64,000 nucleotides of DNA from Prorocentrum cordatum (GCA_963575745.1 CAUYUJ010021682.1:633192-697191), one strand, 5' to 3'; shown: positions 10,360-21,895, numbered from the stretch's first letter. Made by a program: numbers and translations. Notes: generated from the letters alone by a model not told the origin.

Positions 10360-12315
10360 ATGACCTCATATATCTTTTATGTCGCAGTGCAGCAGCTGTC
10401 ACTCATCGCGGCAGTCGCCCTTACCGTTCACCGCGAGGTGGGGGCTGACCACGGAGGGGATCGTGGAGGTGGGCATGGCAGCGCTGCCGCCCGCCTTGGA
10501 GTGATGGGTAAATCCGGAGTCACGCGGTACAGCGCCACACAGATCAGGAAGACCAAGAGTGCTCAAGGGGCGTATTGGCCTGATTCCTCAAGCCGCGGCA
10601 ATGCTGATTACGCTGGCGCCCAGGACCTTACCGACAACGTCTCCTGGGGATGGCACCACCCAAATGGGGTGTACAGCACCATCCCGGTGGGCGCGCCACT
10701 CATCGACAGCGAGCTGAACATCTACGTCGGGGCGGACGACGCCATCCGGAAGTTCGACGTGTCCGGGGAACTCCTTTGGAGTTACGCCCCTCGCGGCCAG
10801 CTCGCCGCCGCCCCGTCCATCGCCATCAACTCGCAGTCGCAGCGCCTCGCGGTGGCTCCCACGGAGGTCTCCGCCGAGGAGGAGGCGGCCCTCAGGCCGA
10901 ATTGGGCCCAGCAGGGCAACGACACCGAAATCCCGTTCGAGACGTTCTTTGCCCAGGTCAAGGTCGGCGACCACCTCAAGGTGCGGCCCGGTCACGCGTA
11001 CCGTGGCGACGGCAAGGAGCTCTACAGGGCTGGTGATCAGGGCAGGATCACAAAGGTCTTGGGGGAGGGGAGTGGCAGCGACAGGGTGATCATCCAGTGG
11101 CCGCGCACGGGCCACGAGAGCGTTGCGAGCCTCGCCTCCCTGGGCAAGAGATTCGTGCGCGTTGCCAGTGAGATCACGGCGGCATCCTTGCCGCCCATGC
11201 TGGTTGGGAGCACCACATCTGGCTACGTGTTCGCGATCGCCCTCAGCGACGGGGAGGAAATTTGGGCGACCCAGGCCTCCGAGCAGATCGCAGGCGTCAA
11301 GGGGGCCGTCGGCGCAAAGGATGGGGTGGTAGTGGTCGCGACCAATCGCTGCGTAGACCGGTATTGTTACCGATACCGCAACCAGACGAATCCACTCACA
11401 CCGAGCAATTCCTTCATACGTGGCCTGAGTGCCGCGGACGGCAGCGCCATTTGGACTTATAAAACCCGGTCGCCCGTCTGGAACATGGTGCCGCAGTGGG
11501 GCCCCGACGACACCGTCATGTTCCAGGATTTTGAGGCCAACGCGTATTGCCTCAACTTCAAGACTGGCGCGCTGGTGTGGAAGTTCCTCGCCCCTAAGGG
11601 CATGGGCACGTACACGAACGCGGCTGCTGTGTACGACTCGTCGGCCAACCGGCTCTTCACGATGGGCGCCAAGGGGTATGAGCACAAGTATTGCAACCCG
11701 TACCCAGCGCCTGGGATCTTGCCGTATTGCAGCACGTGGCCTGGCTCCGCAGGCATGATCTACGGCATCAACGCGACCTCGGGCAAGAAATTGTGGGAGA
11801 CGGAGACCAAAGAGCCGCCGACGAGCGGCGCCGTTGGCTTTCTGAACAGCCCCCCAGGCCACACTAGGCTGGTTGTCACTCTGGGCTACAACTGCAGGTA
11901 CAATTCCCCTTCCGAGATCTTGTCTGTCGATCCGCACAACGGACACCTCCGGTGGGAGAGGGAGGGCCCGACGCTGTGGTCCAACATGTGCGCAGGGGAC
12001 AAAGAGGGCGGCGACATCCGAAGGGCCATGGGTGGCCGCGCCGCCTGCGTGCCAAACTCGTGGTCCGCCCCAGTCATAGACTCCAACGGCGACTTCTACG
12101 TCGGCAACCAGGTTGGGGTGCTGCAGAAGTGGGGGTCCCCGACGGGGCGCACCACTGATGTCCAGGTGCTCTCCACTCTGACCACGGGGGTGGCATTCCA
12201 GGACGCGGCCATAGCATTCGGGCCTGGCATCATGGCGGTGTCGACGTGCACTTCCCTCATCGTGTTCCAGACCTCCGACGGGGACAACTTCACGTTCGCC
12301 CCCTACGAGTATTGA
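10360..12315 (+). CDS. Secreted PQQ-type beta-propeller protein
   Basis: This is the clearest intact gene of the window. The frame is open from 10258, but the first 34 codons start at GTG and look non-coding. The ATG at 10360 starts a hydrophobic signal-peptide-like stretch (MTSYIFYVAVQQLSLIAAVA), giving about 651 residues. Blade motifs of the PQQ/quinoprotein-like propeller (D/N-x-x-x-G-x-x-x-W) recur near residues 127-142 (VSGELLWSY), 288-303 (SDGEEIW), 355-368 (ADGSAIW), 393-409 (KTGALVWKF), 468-481 (TSGKKLWE) and 519-534 (HNGHLRWE), with another near 577. A segment at about residues 200-268 (VKVGDHLKVRPG onward) does not fit the blade pattern and looks like an inserted small beta domain. 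Cys pairs suggest an exported, disulphide-bonded fold. No quinone-binding or catalytic site is evident, so it may be a scaffold or binding protein rather than a dehydrogenase. It is intronless. The 452-codon antisense frame is a GC-codon shadow. Confidence 0.85.
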   Translation: MTSYIFYVAVQQLSLIAAVALTVHREVGADHGGDRGGGHGSAAARLGVMGKSGVTRYSATQIRKTKSAQGAYWPDSSSRGNADYAGAQDLTDNVSWGWHHPNGVYSTIPVGAPLIDSELNIYVGADDAIRKFDVSGELLWSYAPRGQLAAAPSIAINSQSQRLAVAPTEVSAEEEAALRPNWAQQGNDTEIPFETFFAQVKVGDHLKVRPGHAYRGDGKELYRAGDQGRITKVLGEGSGSDRVIIQWPRTGHESVASLASLGKRFVRVASEITAASLPPMLVGSTTSGYVFAIALSDGEEIWATQASEQIAGVKGAVGAKDGVVVVATNRCVDRYCYRYRNQTNPLTPSNSFIRGLSAADGSAIWTYKTRSPVWNMVPQWGPDDTVMFQDFEANAYCLNFKTGALVWKFLAPKGMGTYTNAAAVYDSSANRLFTMGAKGYEHKYCNPYPAPGILPYCSTWPGSAGMIYGINATSGKKLWETETKEPPTSGAVGFLNSPPGHTRLVVTLGYNCRYNSPSEILSVDPHNGHLRWEREGPTLWSNMCAGDKEGGDIRRAMGGRAACVPNSWSAPVIDSNGDFYVGNQVGVLQKWGSPTGRTTDVQVLSTLTTGVAFQDAAIAFGPGIMAVSTCTSLIVFQTSDGDNFTFAPYEY

Positions 12316-13829
12316 GAGAGCAGGGCGGGGGCACGATGAGAGCGACTTTCTTGTTTATTGCCTGGTCGCACATTGGGTAGGACTCGTGGTACATGCTGCT
12401 CGTTTAGCACCCTGGTTCCAACGAGCACGACCATGCCCGCAAATCTCTCGAGAGATAAACTTGCCATTGCAATATGCGGCGCGATTTAATGCCGTTCGTT
12501 GTGCAGCATTTTGGCTCCGACGAGCGCGACCGTGCAAAAAATACCGCCTTCAAGCTCCATCATCAGGTTACATGAATGAGTTGCACCGAGCTAGATGATC
12601 ATATTCGGCGCAGCAGGTGAGGGCCGAGGATCTCTTGAGGAGCGGTGGGATGTATTCTGGGTTCTTGGGGCTGGATTGGGGCAGTCTTGGAGCGGTCCGT
12701 AGCAGTCTTGGGCCAGTCAGAGGCCCTCGGAGACGGCCTCTGCAATTTCCCCACCTGGAACGGCCCCTGAAGAGAGAGCCAATGCAACACAAGTTGGGGA
12801 AAGGCATTAAGTATTAGCGATTACAGCGTTGCACGCGCAAGCATTGAGAGTAATGGCCCCATTCGATATACGACGCCTTAGCACGATGGACCAGCGAATC
12901 TGAATCACCAGGGCTTCAATTCGAATATCTGTCGATGTCTCGGCCATCATCATTATGCCGAATCCTCATACTTGTCCTTATTCCACCCTCCTCTCCCTCT
13001 CTCCCTCCCTTGTGTTCCTTCTCCTCGTACTCCTGCGTTTCCTCCTCCTGCACCTCCTCATACTTTCTCCTCCCTCGTCCCCCTGGAGGAGGATAAGGAT
13101 AAGGACGAAGACGAGGATAAGTAGAAGAGAGGAGATGGGACTTCCAGGGGTGTCAAATCGGTTGGGACAGAGCTGCGCGACCGAGCAGTCCCATCAGCGA
13201 GCTCACCTCAGGAGTGCTCTGAGTGCCCAAGGACCCAAAATATCCCGACTTCCTACTTCCCAGCAAAGCGCCGCAGCAGCCTGGAGGGCGTGACGCAGAC
13301 AGCAGCAGCTGGCGCGAGTGAATGAAAAGCACCTGCGTGAATGAAAATAGATACAGTCAACGAGTGCAACACATGTGGGCAATGCAACGCCAAGCAACGC
13401 AAAGCACTTGAAAGCGTCGCGAAGATGCACGAAACCATAAAAAAGTTGCGCCGCGTGGCCGCAAGCCGTGGCGCAACCCGTTGTCGCACCAAAGAATCAG
13501 CGCCACGATGCGCCCAGTCAGTTCCACAAGGAATGAGCAAGAGCTCCTACGTGTAAGCACTTTTGGAGGGGAGGGGGAACGACGCATAAAAGGGAAATCG
13601 AGACGGGCTGCGCGTGTCTGCACCCAGGCATGCTCGCGTCGTAGAAATAAAACAAAAACAAACAAAAAACAATAACAAAAAAAAGGACGGACGGTTTTTC
13701 TCAGTCTTCGGCCCCCAGGGGCCCTCGCCGGGCCCCCAGGGCCGTCAAAAAGCAACTCGGGACGAAGAGCACGTCTTGGGGAAAGGTCGGGACTTCTGGG
13801 GACGCCGTCCTGGAAAAGTCAGGACGTCG
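12316..13829. other. No gene recognised
   Basis: Downstream region of the propeller gene. It contains mixed sequence and a short pyrimidine-rich stretch (12980-13080). No polyadenylation signal was identified. The short match CATTTTGGCTC near 12507-12517 is too short to call a spliced-leader relic. Confidence 0.45.
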
Positions 13830-14065
13830 CATGTCTGGGCACCACTCTCCGTGGGCTTCGGGCGGAGGGATCCGCCCTCCTGCCCTTGGCCTCGACGATC
13901 CGCCAGGCCGTGCCAGTGACCAAAGCTGAGAGCGGCCCGCCAGGTCATGCGGTTCTTCGCCGCAGACTGGCTGCGGGAGGAGCTCATGCCACCAGAGGAG
14001 ATCGCCAGGCAGGCGTGGGCCGTGCCGGAGCGACGGCCCCCCGTCCACAAATTCCGCCTCCTCCT
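13830..14065 (+). pseudogene. Fragment of an unidentified coding region
   Basis: A GC-rich frame with dinoflagellate-like C/G third positions reads through GFGRRDPPSCPWPRR, a TGA near 13917-13919, then KLRAARQVMRFFAADW and LREELMPPEEIARQAWAVPE to about 14060, where it runs into a CCT/CTC-rich tract. Upstream and downstream parts are in the same frame. The acidic-aromatic composition looks like real protein but no family is recognised. It may be the 3' end of a degraded retroelement or a retroposed gene, because a DinoSL exon lies just downstream at 14297. Confidence 0.35.
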
Positions 14066-14296
14066 CGTCATCCTCGTCCTCTTCCACCTCATCCTTTCCC
14101 CCTTTCTCCACCTCCCTCCCTTCCTCTTTTTCCTCCCGCTCCTGCGTCCCAGGGAGCAGTGCGCCTCCCCCTGCTGCGTCCTCCACCTCCTATTCCTATT
14201 CCTCATTCGTCCTCCACCTCCTTCGTCCTCCCGTCTCTTCCCATCCCCTTCCTCTTCTATTTCCCCTTCCTCCTTTTCCGCCCCCCCTTCTCCAAG

Positions 14297-14317
14297 TCCG
14301 TAGCCATTTTGGCTCAA
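14297..14317 (+). other. Dinoflagellate spliced-leader (DinoSL) exon relic
   Basis: The 21 bases from TCCGTAGCC through ATTTTGGCTCAA match the conserved 22-nt DinoSL exactly, apart from the final G, which is T here. DinoSL is trans-spliced to the 5' end of nuclear mRNAs in dinoflagellates, and genomic copies next to other sequence are normally relics of reverse-transcribed mRNA. The bases after it (TATG) could also be a degraded SL RNA gene donor (GTATG with GG lost), but no downstream Sm-site context was verified. An ATG at 14319 opens only 15 codons. Confidence 0.8.
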
Positions 14318-14654
14318 TATGTTTTCTCGTTTCGAGCATCAGACGAAGACCTCTGACCCGAAGCAGTAGTTCGCTTGTCCGCCTGGTTCGCCCCAGGTGT
14401 GCAACCGGGAACCGGCGTGCCAAGCGTCCACATGATGTTTCCGCATCCGAGCCCGTTCGACGGCAACGGCCACGGCGACCAGGCCAAGTGGGGAGGCACG
14501 AGCTGTGGGTACCACAACCTCGGGTGCAGGATGCGATGCCGCCAGGCTGCGTGTGACGCATACCCCCCTGCGGATCGTGGTGTGCTTCGTGGTGGTGGTC
14601 GTGCTGATGTTGGTGCTTGGGCCAACGGGCCTGATGGGGTGCGAGGCTTTGGCG

Positions 14655-15100
14655 CGAAGCAGGAAGGAGGAGGAGGAGGAGGAGGAGGAGGAGAAGGAGG
14701 AGGAGGAGGAGGGAGGAGGAGGAGGAGGAGGAGGAGGACGAGGAGGAAGACGAGGAGGAGGGAGGAGGAGGAGGAGGAGGGGGTGGAGAAGAAGGAGGGG
14801 AGGAGGGAGGAGAGGCGGGCGTGCCCAGAAGCGCACCGCCAGTGGGACGCAAGGGGTTGCCTCTCCGCCCGTGCTCGCTCCGAGGCTCGCAGGCGCTACG
14901 CTGCCATGCCCGGTGACGAGTTCGGGCTGCTCTCCGTGTGTGTGTGTGTGTATGTGTGTGTGTTTGTGTGTGTGTGTTTGTGTGTGTGTTTGTGTGTGTT
15001 TGTGTGTTTGTGTGTGTTTGTGTGTGTGTGTTTGTGTGTGTTTGGGTGTGCTTGTGTGTGTGTGTTTGTGTGTGTTTGTGTGTGTGTTCGTTCGTTCGTT
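14655..15100 (+). repeat. GGA tract followed by GT/TTTGTG tract
   Basis: GGA/GAG triplets run from about 14655 to 14805 and GTGTTTGTG-type repeats from about 14935 to 15085, ending in GTTC repeats. Glu/Gly- or Cys/Val-rich frames here are artefacts. Confidence 0.9.
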
Positions 15101-16549
15101 CCCCCGCCTAATGCGGGACGCCGAATCTTCACACCGTCTCAACCCAAACCGCGCGCCAAGGCAAACGATGCAGGCGGTGGTGGGTGAGGGGGAAGTACGT
15201 GGGTGGGGCACGGTCCGCTGTGCAGCCACCCAACACCAAAATACGCACCCCGCACGCCGCTCTTGAAAGCACCCAACCGCCAGGACCGGCCCCTTCCCCG
15301 CACTGGTGGAGCCAACCTACGCACAAACACACGCGACGCAAGACAACCACGGAGCTGCAGCCGGCGCTGCATGCAACCCGTGCTGTGTGCGCGCTGTCTC
15401 GGCGTGGAAAGCTGTCAGTCGGTTCCGGGTGGCGTGATGGGGCGCACCTGCACCGCGCGACTCCGCACAAGGCTCACGGGAGCATGTGGGAACGCGGGTG
15501 GGTGAGAGCGCGTGTTTGAACCACCCATGCGTGTGTGTGCGTGTGTGCACAGCCAAGCCATCGCTGCACCAGGAGGCACCCATGGATACGAATTCGCAAT
15601 AAAACGTATCATTAACCTCGGACCTGTGCTCCCGTGCGGGGTCCCGGCCGAGATACGCCAAAACTTCACTACCCAATTCGGGCAGCCACGGAGAGAGGAA
15701 GAGGAGGAGGGAAGAGGAGAGTGCAGGAGGGGGCAGTGGGGCACGCGGTGGCAGCAGCGCAATGCTGCACGCTCCGCCGATGCCGCAACAAAAACCGAAT
15801 CTGTCGTAACGCCAGCTGGCCCTGGCGACGCGACGGGAGACACCGGCGTCGTCGTAACGCCAGCTCGCGGCGAGACGTCAGCAGGGGTACGCCAAAACTG
15901 CACTGCCCAATCCAGGCAGCCATGGAGGGAGGCAGAGGGGGAGGAAGAGGGAGGGCAAGGGGAGAGAGAAGAAAGGGAGAGGGGAGGAGCACGGCGCCAC
16001 GCCGCACCGCGCAGCGCATCACAGCCAGCGACAGGTGCGTGCGTGTGGGCAGGCGTGCGCGGGACTGTTTTTTCCACAATGCCGACATGGAAGCTGCACG
16101 GGCTCAGCCAAACGATGGGCGACGGCACTGGCTGGGCGCACGAACGCCTACAGAAAAAGACATCGAGTACCAGGAAGCAGGCGGGAGGGGGAAGGAGGGG
16201 AGAGAGGCAGCGTGACGCAGGCTAAGGATGCTAAGGCGCACGCGATCAGACAGCAGCCTCTGGAGGGGGCTTAGGGAGTCACGAAGCCACGCTGTCGCGA
16301 GGGAGGGGTCCACACGGGCGCGCGCAGTAAACACCTGGCAGAGCCGTAGCAGCAGCGCGTGCTGCTTGACGGGGAGGGTTGCCACGCCACGGACACCGGG
16401 CTCCATGGCGGCAGGGTTCTGGAGAACGGCGGACGACACGACCGCGACGAAGGACGACGGGAGCGACACCTCGGGGGCCGGGGCAAGTGCTCCAGGCACG
16501 GAGCCGATGGCTCCAGATGCCGCACCGCTGCACATCACAGCGCAGCACA
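15101..16549. other. No gene recognised
   Basis: GC-rich sequence. A loose direct repeat lies at about 15640-15710 and 15880-15930 (both contain CGCCAAAACT.CACT..CCAAT.C.GGCAGCCA). No supported coding region was seen. Confidence 0.45.
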
Positions 16550-16860
16550 GCGCAGCGAGGCCGCGTGTGTGCGTGTGTGTGGCAGCACATCACAGCACAG
16601 CACAACACAGCACAACACAGCGCAACACAGCACACACACACACACAGCACATCACATCACAGCACATCACAGCACATCACATCACAGCACATCACAGCAC
16701 ACGCCACTTGGCGTGTGTGTGTGTGTGTGCGCGTGTGTGTGTGTGGGTGACGGTGGCACCTCCTCCTCCCTCCTCCTCCTCCTCCTTCTCCTCCTCCTCC
16801 TCCTCCTCCTCCTCTTCCTCCTCCTCCTCCTCCTCCTCTATCGCCTCCTCCTGCGCCTCG
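16550..16860 (+). repeat. CACATCACAG, GT and CTC microsatellites
   Basis: Short CACAGCA/CACATCA repeats (about 16585-16700), then a GT tract (16711-16745) and CTC triplets (16758-16850). Confidence 0.85.
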
Positions 16861-16959
16861 TTGTATTTCATTACGCTCATGGCCCCCACCCCCCTGGGCC
16901 GCGCACATGCTGCCGGCCATGATTTGCGCCCCCCCCTCTTAACCGCCCCCGATATGGTG

Positions 16960-17635
16960 ACAGGCAGAGTCTGCAGCAAGCCAGGCTCCACGTGCAGAGT
17001 GAGCTCGGCGGCCTGTGCAACATCAAGGCGGCCAAGACGGCGCAGTGTGCTGCTGACGGTGCGCGCCGCAGGCTGCAGAAGGCCAATATCAACTACGACA
17101 AGAAGCAGAAGGTGGCGGCGGAGGCTCTGCCCACCTCCAACAACAGCGGGATGCTAGGTTGCAGGAGGAGCTCGACGCCACGGTCGAGAAGGCCAAGCTG
17201 TTGTTGCAGGAAGGTACTCCTGTCGAAGAACCCCCTCGCCCCGCAGCAGTGCAGTACGAGACCATGGCCAATGATATCGGGGACCAGCTGCAAGGTATCG
17301 ACCTTGGGGCAGCTGCTCAGCCGCTCACGGCTCTGTTGCGGACGTTGGCGGATGGTGGAGGCAAGATCAGCGTGCCAGCGTCTAATCCAGCACTTGCGTC
17401 GGCAAAGACGGCCTCCAGCGTTGGACTCAGCGCTGCTTCGCGGGTTGTAGTCGAGTCCCCAGGGTTTCAAGATGAGGATGCTGCCATGCAGACCATCGTC
17501 AGCAACAAGAGTTTCGCAGAAGTTGCTGACAATTTCTGCCAGGGTGATTTCGACAATCGCTGCACAACAACTAGACCCAGTGGTACCTCTAGATATTTGT
17601 TGAGAGCAATGTCACCTTCTGGCTCCCGACTCTGA
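16960..17635 (+). pseudogene. Coiled-coil protein fragment with one frameshift
   Basis: The first part (about 16965-17115) encodes a charged helical stretch, including SELGGLCNIKAAKTAQ and RRRLQKANINYDKKQKVAAE. After about 17115-17130 the sense continues in another frame with LQQQRDARLQEELDATVEK and AKLLLQEG, then a low-complexity Ala/Thr/Ser tail to a stop at 17633-17635. The switch between two heptad-like helices is best explained by a one-base indel or an unrecognised splice. The family is not recognised; resemblance to the N-terminal coiled coil of dinoflagellate retroelement proteins is only an impression. Confidence 0.45.
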
Positions 17636-18519
17636 GCTTAAGCCTGGATGTGGGTTTTCGTAGCTGTCACTGACAGCGCCTCGGGGCCTCCAGTTTCCCT
17701 TGCAACGGCTGCAACTGATGAGCTGAGTTCAGAAGCGCAACAAATGTAGATATCCGAAGTGCCGACATGCTGGCCAACTTCTGAATTAACATCGGTGGGC
17801 CTCGGGAACCAGAGTTCACGAGTTTCTACGTCGGAGTGAAACTGAGAAGTTGTGTCGGATGGCCTGGCAACCAGTGATTCCAAGATTGCGCCGCTGTCGT
17901 GTGGCAGCCTGGGAGTGTAAGGCTGTGGCGGAGGAACTCTCTCTGCCGAGATGATCATGGGAAGGCTGGGTAGTAAAGGAGGTAGGGCAAGCCGAGAAGC
18001 GTACTGATGATGCCCACATTGCGTGTATGAGTTGATCTGTCCACCACCAAATTGTCGCGACACGCACTGGTGATGCCCACCATGTCAATAGAAATTGCAC
18101 GGCCCGCTGTCGCACCAATGGGCCTTAACAGTTTCTGATTGCCAAGAAATGCCCTGATGATGCCGGTTTGTGAACTGAGCTGCGCACGCCCTGCAATTGC
18201 GGCCCCCCATTTCTGAGTGACCGATCATTGTTTTCATCAAAATATGTGAGGCTCGGTGTCATCGCAATATGTGTATTTTACAGTCTCGGATGCGTCGCTT
18301 TTTGGATTTGGTCACATCTTCATATGTTTAACCATGTATGCCGTCGCAAAGTCGCCACAGAAATTAAGATTCGAGATCATGGCAGCTGATTGTCAGCATG
18401 TACAGTATTGGGATTTGCGCGGGCGGCCATGCTTGCGCGGCTCCCGCGCGTGACCCCAGCCCGAAAGCCCGAGGCTCCTTGAGCCAAAGCGGCCACGGAT
18501 CTGTCCCCCCTCCCCTCCC
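17636..18519. other. No gene recognised
   Basis: Mixed sequence. The phrase TGATGATGCC/TGGTGATGCC recurs at about 18003, 18069 and 18153, hinting at a decayed ~70-85-bp repeat. No coding support. Confidence 0.4.
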
Positions 18520-18944
18520 CCCCTCCTCGTCCTTCTCCCCCCCCTCCCCCCCTCCCCCCCCTCCTCCTGCTCCTCATTATTCTCCTCCTCCTCCTCATTC
18601 TCCCTCCTCCTCCTCCTCCTCCTCCTCCTCCTCCTCCTCCTCCTCCTCGCTCTCCTCTTCCCCCCCCCTCCTCCCCCATCCTCCCCATCTCCCGTCTCTA
18701 TTTTCCCTCCGCGCCAGGAGCTCCCACCGCCGCCGAAGGCTTCCAGACGCTCGCCCCTCCGCAGGGCCATCGGCGGCCTCGCGCGGGCCTTCTTCCGCTC
18801 CTGACCTCCGCCGCCCGGGGCGTGGGCGCACCGCGGCGGCCCGACCGCTTCGGAAAGCGCCGCGGCGCCCATGAAGCGGAGGAAACGGAGGGGGATCGAG
18901 GTCGACCGAGGAGGAGGAGGAGGAGGAGGAGGAGGAGAAGGAGG
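18520..18944 (+). repeat. CTC-rich tract and GAG tract
   Basis: CCT/CTC repeats (18520-18690) and a GGA run (18905-18943) flank a GC-rich segment whose Ser/Pro-rich frame is not convincing. Confidence 0.8.
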
Positions 18945-21330
18945 ACCAGTGTGAACCCCAGAGTCATCAACGATGTTGGGATAAACCCTCCCTCCAAGCT
19001 CCCTCTTCATAGGCCCCTGCAGCGGTACATGTCCACTGAGGGACCTGCCTCGGTGGAAGACAACCGTTTGAAGACCCTGAAGCATGCCAAAACATTGTTC
19101 TCGGGATTCTAACGCCATGGATAAACTTGATTGTTGCGTCTTGACGATCCTGAATCGCGCCAGAATGCCATTCCTAGAACTTCAACACCGCGAACCAACG
19201 TAATTGCTGCAGCCTCTTAATCTTCAATCCCTCCAAAACACTATTTCTGGTACGCTGATCTCGGGAATCCGCGAAAAAAACAGCGAATGTCCGTGAAGCT
19301 CTTGCAAATTGTCAAAGCGAATGTACGCGGTGCTAAGGCGAGAGCCACCTTTTGAAAAGGAACCGCCCTCAACCCGTGAAATGTTGCAAATGTTTCGAAC
19401 GAACGCGCGCGGCGCTAAGGCGAGAGCCACATGTTGAAAACGGGCCGCCCTCAATCTGTGAAATGGTTACCAATGTTTCAGTTTCAGGGTCATCAATGGT
19501 GCGGAAGTCTCAAGCGAAACGCCCGGCCCGCCCTAAAAATTGGCTTCGGGGTGCGACAGGGAGGAGTCATGTATAGGAGAAGGAATGGAGGCGGAGGAGG
19601 AGGAGGAGGAGAACCAGTGTAAACTTAAGAGCCATCAACGATGTTGGAATAAACCCTCCCTCCAAGCTCCCTCTTCATAGGCCCCTGCAGCGGTTCATTT
19701 CGACTGAGGAAACTGCCTCGGTGGAAGACAACCGCTTGAAGACCCTGAAGCATGCCAAAGCATTGGTCTCGGGATTCTAACGCCATGGATAAACCTCATT
19801 GTTTCGGGGGTGGGCAGAACCCCCACCCTGACACGTCGATTCATGAATTGTCCGTTTTCGGTTCTCGAGAGTGCGCCGCGGCCGTTATTTTCCAGGCTTG
19901 CGCCCGCCAGGTTTGGGCCCGAGGTCGTGTTCACTAAACCACGTTTTGCCAAAGGGGGTTCTGTCCATCCCCGACTGTTGCGTCTTGACGATCCTGAATC
20001 GCGCCAGAATGCCATTCTTAGAACTTCAACACCGCGAACCAACGTAACTGTTGCACCCTCTTAACCTTCAATCTCTCCAAAACACAAATTCTGGTACGCT
20101 GATCATGGGAACCCCTGAAAGAAACAACGAATGTGCGCGGCGCTGAGGCGAGAGCCACATTTGAAAAGGAGCCGCGCTCAATCTGTGAAGCTCTTGCAAT
20201 TTGTCAAAACGAACGCGCGCGGCGCTAAGGCGAGAGCCACCTTTTGAAAAGGAACCGCCCTCAACCCGTGAAATGTTGCAAATGTTTCAAACGAACGCGC
20301 GCGGCGCTAAGGCGAGAGTTATGTATGAGGTGAAGGAGGAGGAGGAGGAGGAGGAGGAGGAGGACGAGGAGCTATGTATAAGGAAACGAATGAAGGATGA
20401 GGAGGAGGAGGAGGAGGACCGAGGAAGAGGAGGACCGAGGAGGAGGAGGAACGAGGAGAACCGAGGAAGAGGAAGAGGAAGTAGAGGGGGTCGAGGTCGA
20501 GCGAGGAATTTGAGGACAGAGTCGGAGAGGGTGTGCAGGAGAATGAGGAGGAGGAGGAGGAGGAAGAGGGAAAGGAGGACCGAAAAGACGGAGAAGGAAG
20601 AGGCGAAGAGGCAGAGGACCGAGAAGGCGGAGGAGGGGGACAAGAAAGATCGAGGTAGAAGGGGGTAGAGCAGAAGGAGGAGAAGGAGGAGGAGGACCAG
20701 AGTAAACCCAGGGTGCATCAACGATGCTGTATTACACCCCCCCGTCCCAAGCCCCATCCTCGTAAGTGCCTACAGGCATTCCTCTTCACTGCAGGGAAGC
20801 ATCCCCTTTCAAGACGAGCGCCCCACGGACCTGTCATTCAGGCGAGCGCCCCCTTTTGAGAAGTAGCTGACTTGACGAGCTACGTATCCTGCGATAGCCC
20901 CGTTATTGAACAAGGGGCCGCCCTCCATCCGTGCAGCTGTTGCGCAATGTTACACGTCGGGCCGTACTTGTTCAGGAGGGTTCGAGCGAGAGCCCCATGG
21001 TCAAGAGGAAACTCATTCCATCCGCGTGACTGTTGCACAATGATGCACTTCGAACCCGACGTGCTGACGAAGACTCATGCGAGGGCCCATCTTGAAGAGG
21101 TCCGCACATGTTGAGGACGTCCCAGGCGATACCTCCATGTTGAAAAAGGAACGGTCAACCATCCTTGCAACCTTTGGAATATATGAAGACGAATGCGCGT
21201 GCCGCCAAAGCGATGGCCACATGTTGAAAACGGGCCGCCCTCCATCCTCGTAAGTGCTGGAAGATTAGGAGACGAGTGTGCGTGGTGCTAGACAGAGAGC
21301 CACATGTAAGAAAGATTTGCTTTCAACTTG
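18945..21330 (+). repeat. Minisatellite field built from an ~83-bp unit and longer duplications
   Basis: A unit containing GCGCTAAGGCGAGAGCCAC, TTGAAAA and CGCCCTCAA..GTGAAATGTT recurs near 19330, 19405, 20145, 20220, 20300, 21200 and 21285 at about 83-85-bp spacing where adjacent. Longer copies also occur: 18945-19140 matches 19613-19808 (offset 668), and about 19134-19205 matches about 19976-20048. GGA runs interrupt the field at about 19590 and 20333-20430. No gene is supported. Confidence 0.75.
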
Positions 21331-21439
21331 TGTAGCTGGTGTGAGTTTCCAGAGCCGAGATCAGGCTATGAGGTTGCCTCGGTCGAAACGCCTAGACCGC
21401 CCCACCATAAATCTGGTGGTGCGGCGAGAAGGCGTTATA

Positions 21440-21895
21440 AGGAAGAGGGGTGTCGGCGGAGGCAAGAAGAAGGGATGGGGGGAGGACGAGGGGGAGAAGG
21501 AAGACGAGGATGAGGGCGAGGAGGAGGGGGAGGATGGACGACGGTGGAGGGAGGGAGGAGGAGGGGGAGGTGTTGGAGGATGATCGAGATAGAGGAGGTA
21601 CGAGGTAGGAGGATGAGGATGATCGAGGTCGAGGATGATACGGAGGATGGGGGATGAGGAGGAGGAGGAGGAGGAGGAGGAGAAGGATGAGGAGGAGGAC
21701 GAGGATGAGGAGGACGAGGAGGACGAGGAGGAGGAAGAGGAGGAGGAGGAGGAGGGACGACGAAGGAGGAGAGCTAAGGGGAGGAGGAGGGAGCAAAAGG
21801 AGGAGGTGGAGGAGGAGGAGGAGAGCGGGGAAGAGGAGGAGGAGGAGGAGGAGCCGGAGGGCGAAGAGGGACGAGGGAAGAGGAGGAGGACCGAG
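21440..21895 (+). repeat. GGA/GAG-rich tract
   Basis: Purine-only triplet repeats, open in several frames (Glu/Arg-rich or Ser/Leu-rich), with no other support. Confidence 0.9.

Noticed and set aside
10588-11946. Long minus-strand frame opposite the PQQ gene (452 codons)
   Set aside because: It is the antisense of a GC-rich coding region with C/G third positions, which removes stops on the other strand; no motif.
12505-12517. CATTTTGGCTC as another spliced-leader relic
   Set aside because: Only 11 consecutive bases match; the rest of DinoSL is absent, so chance is plausible.
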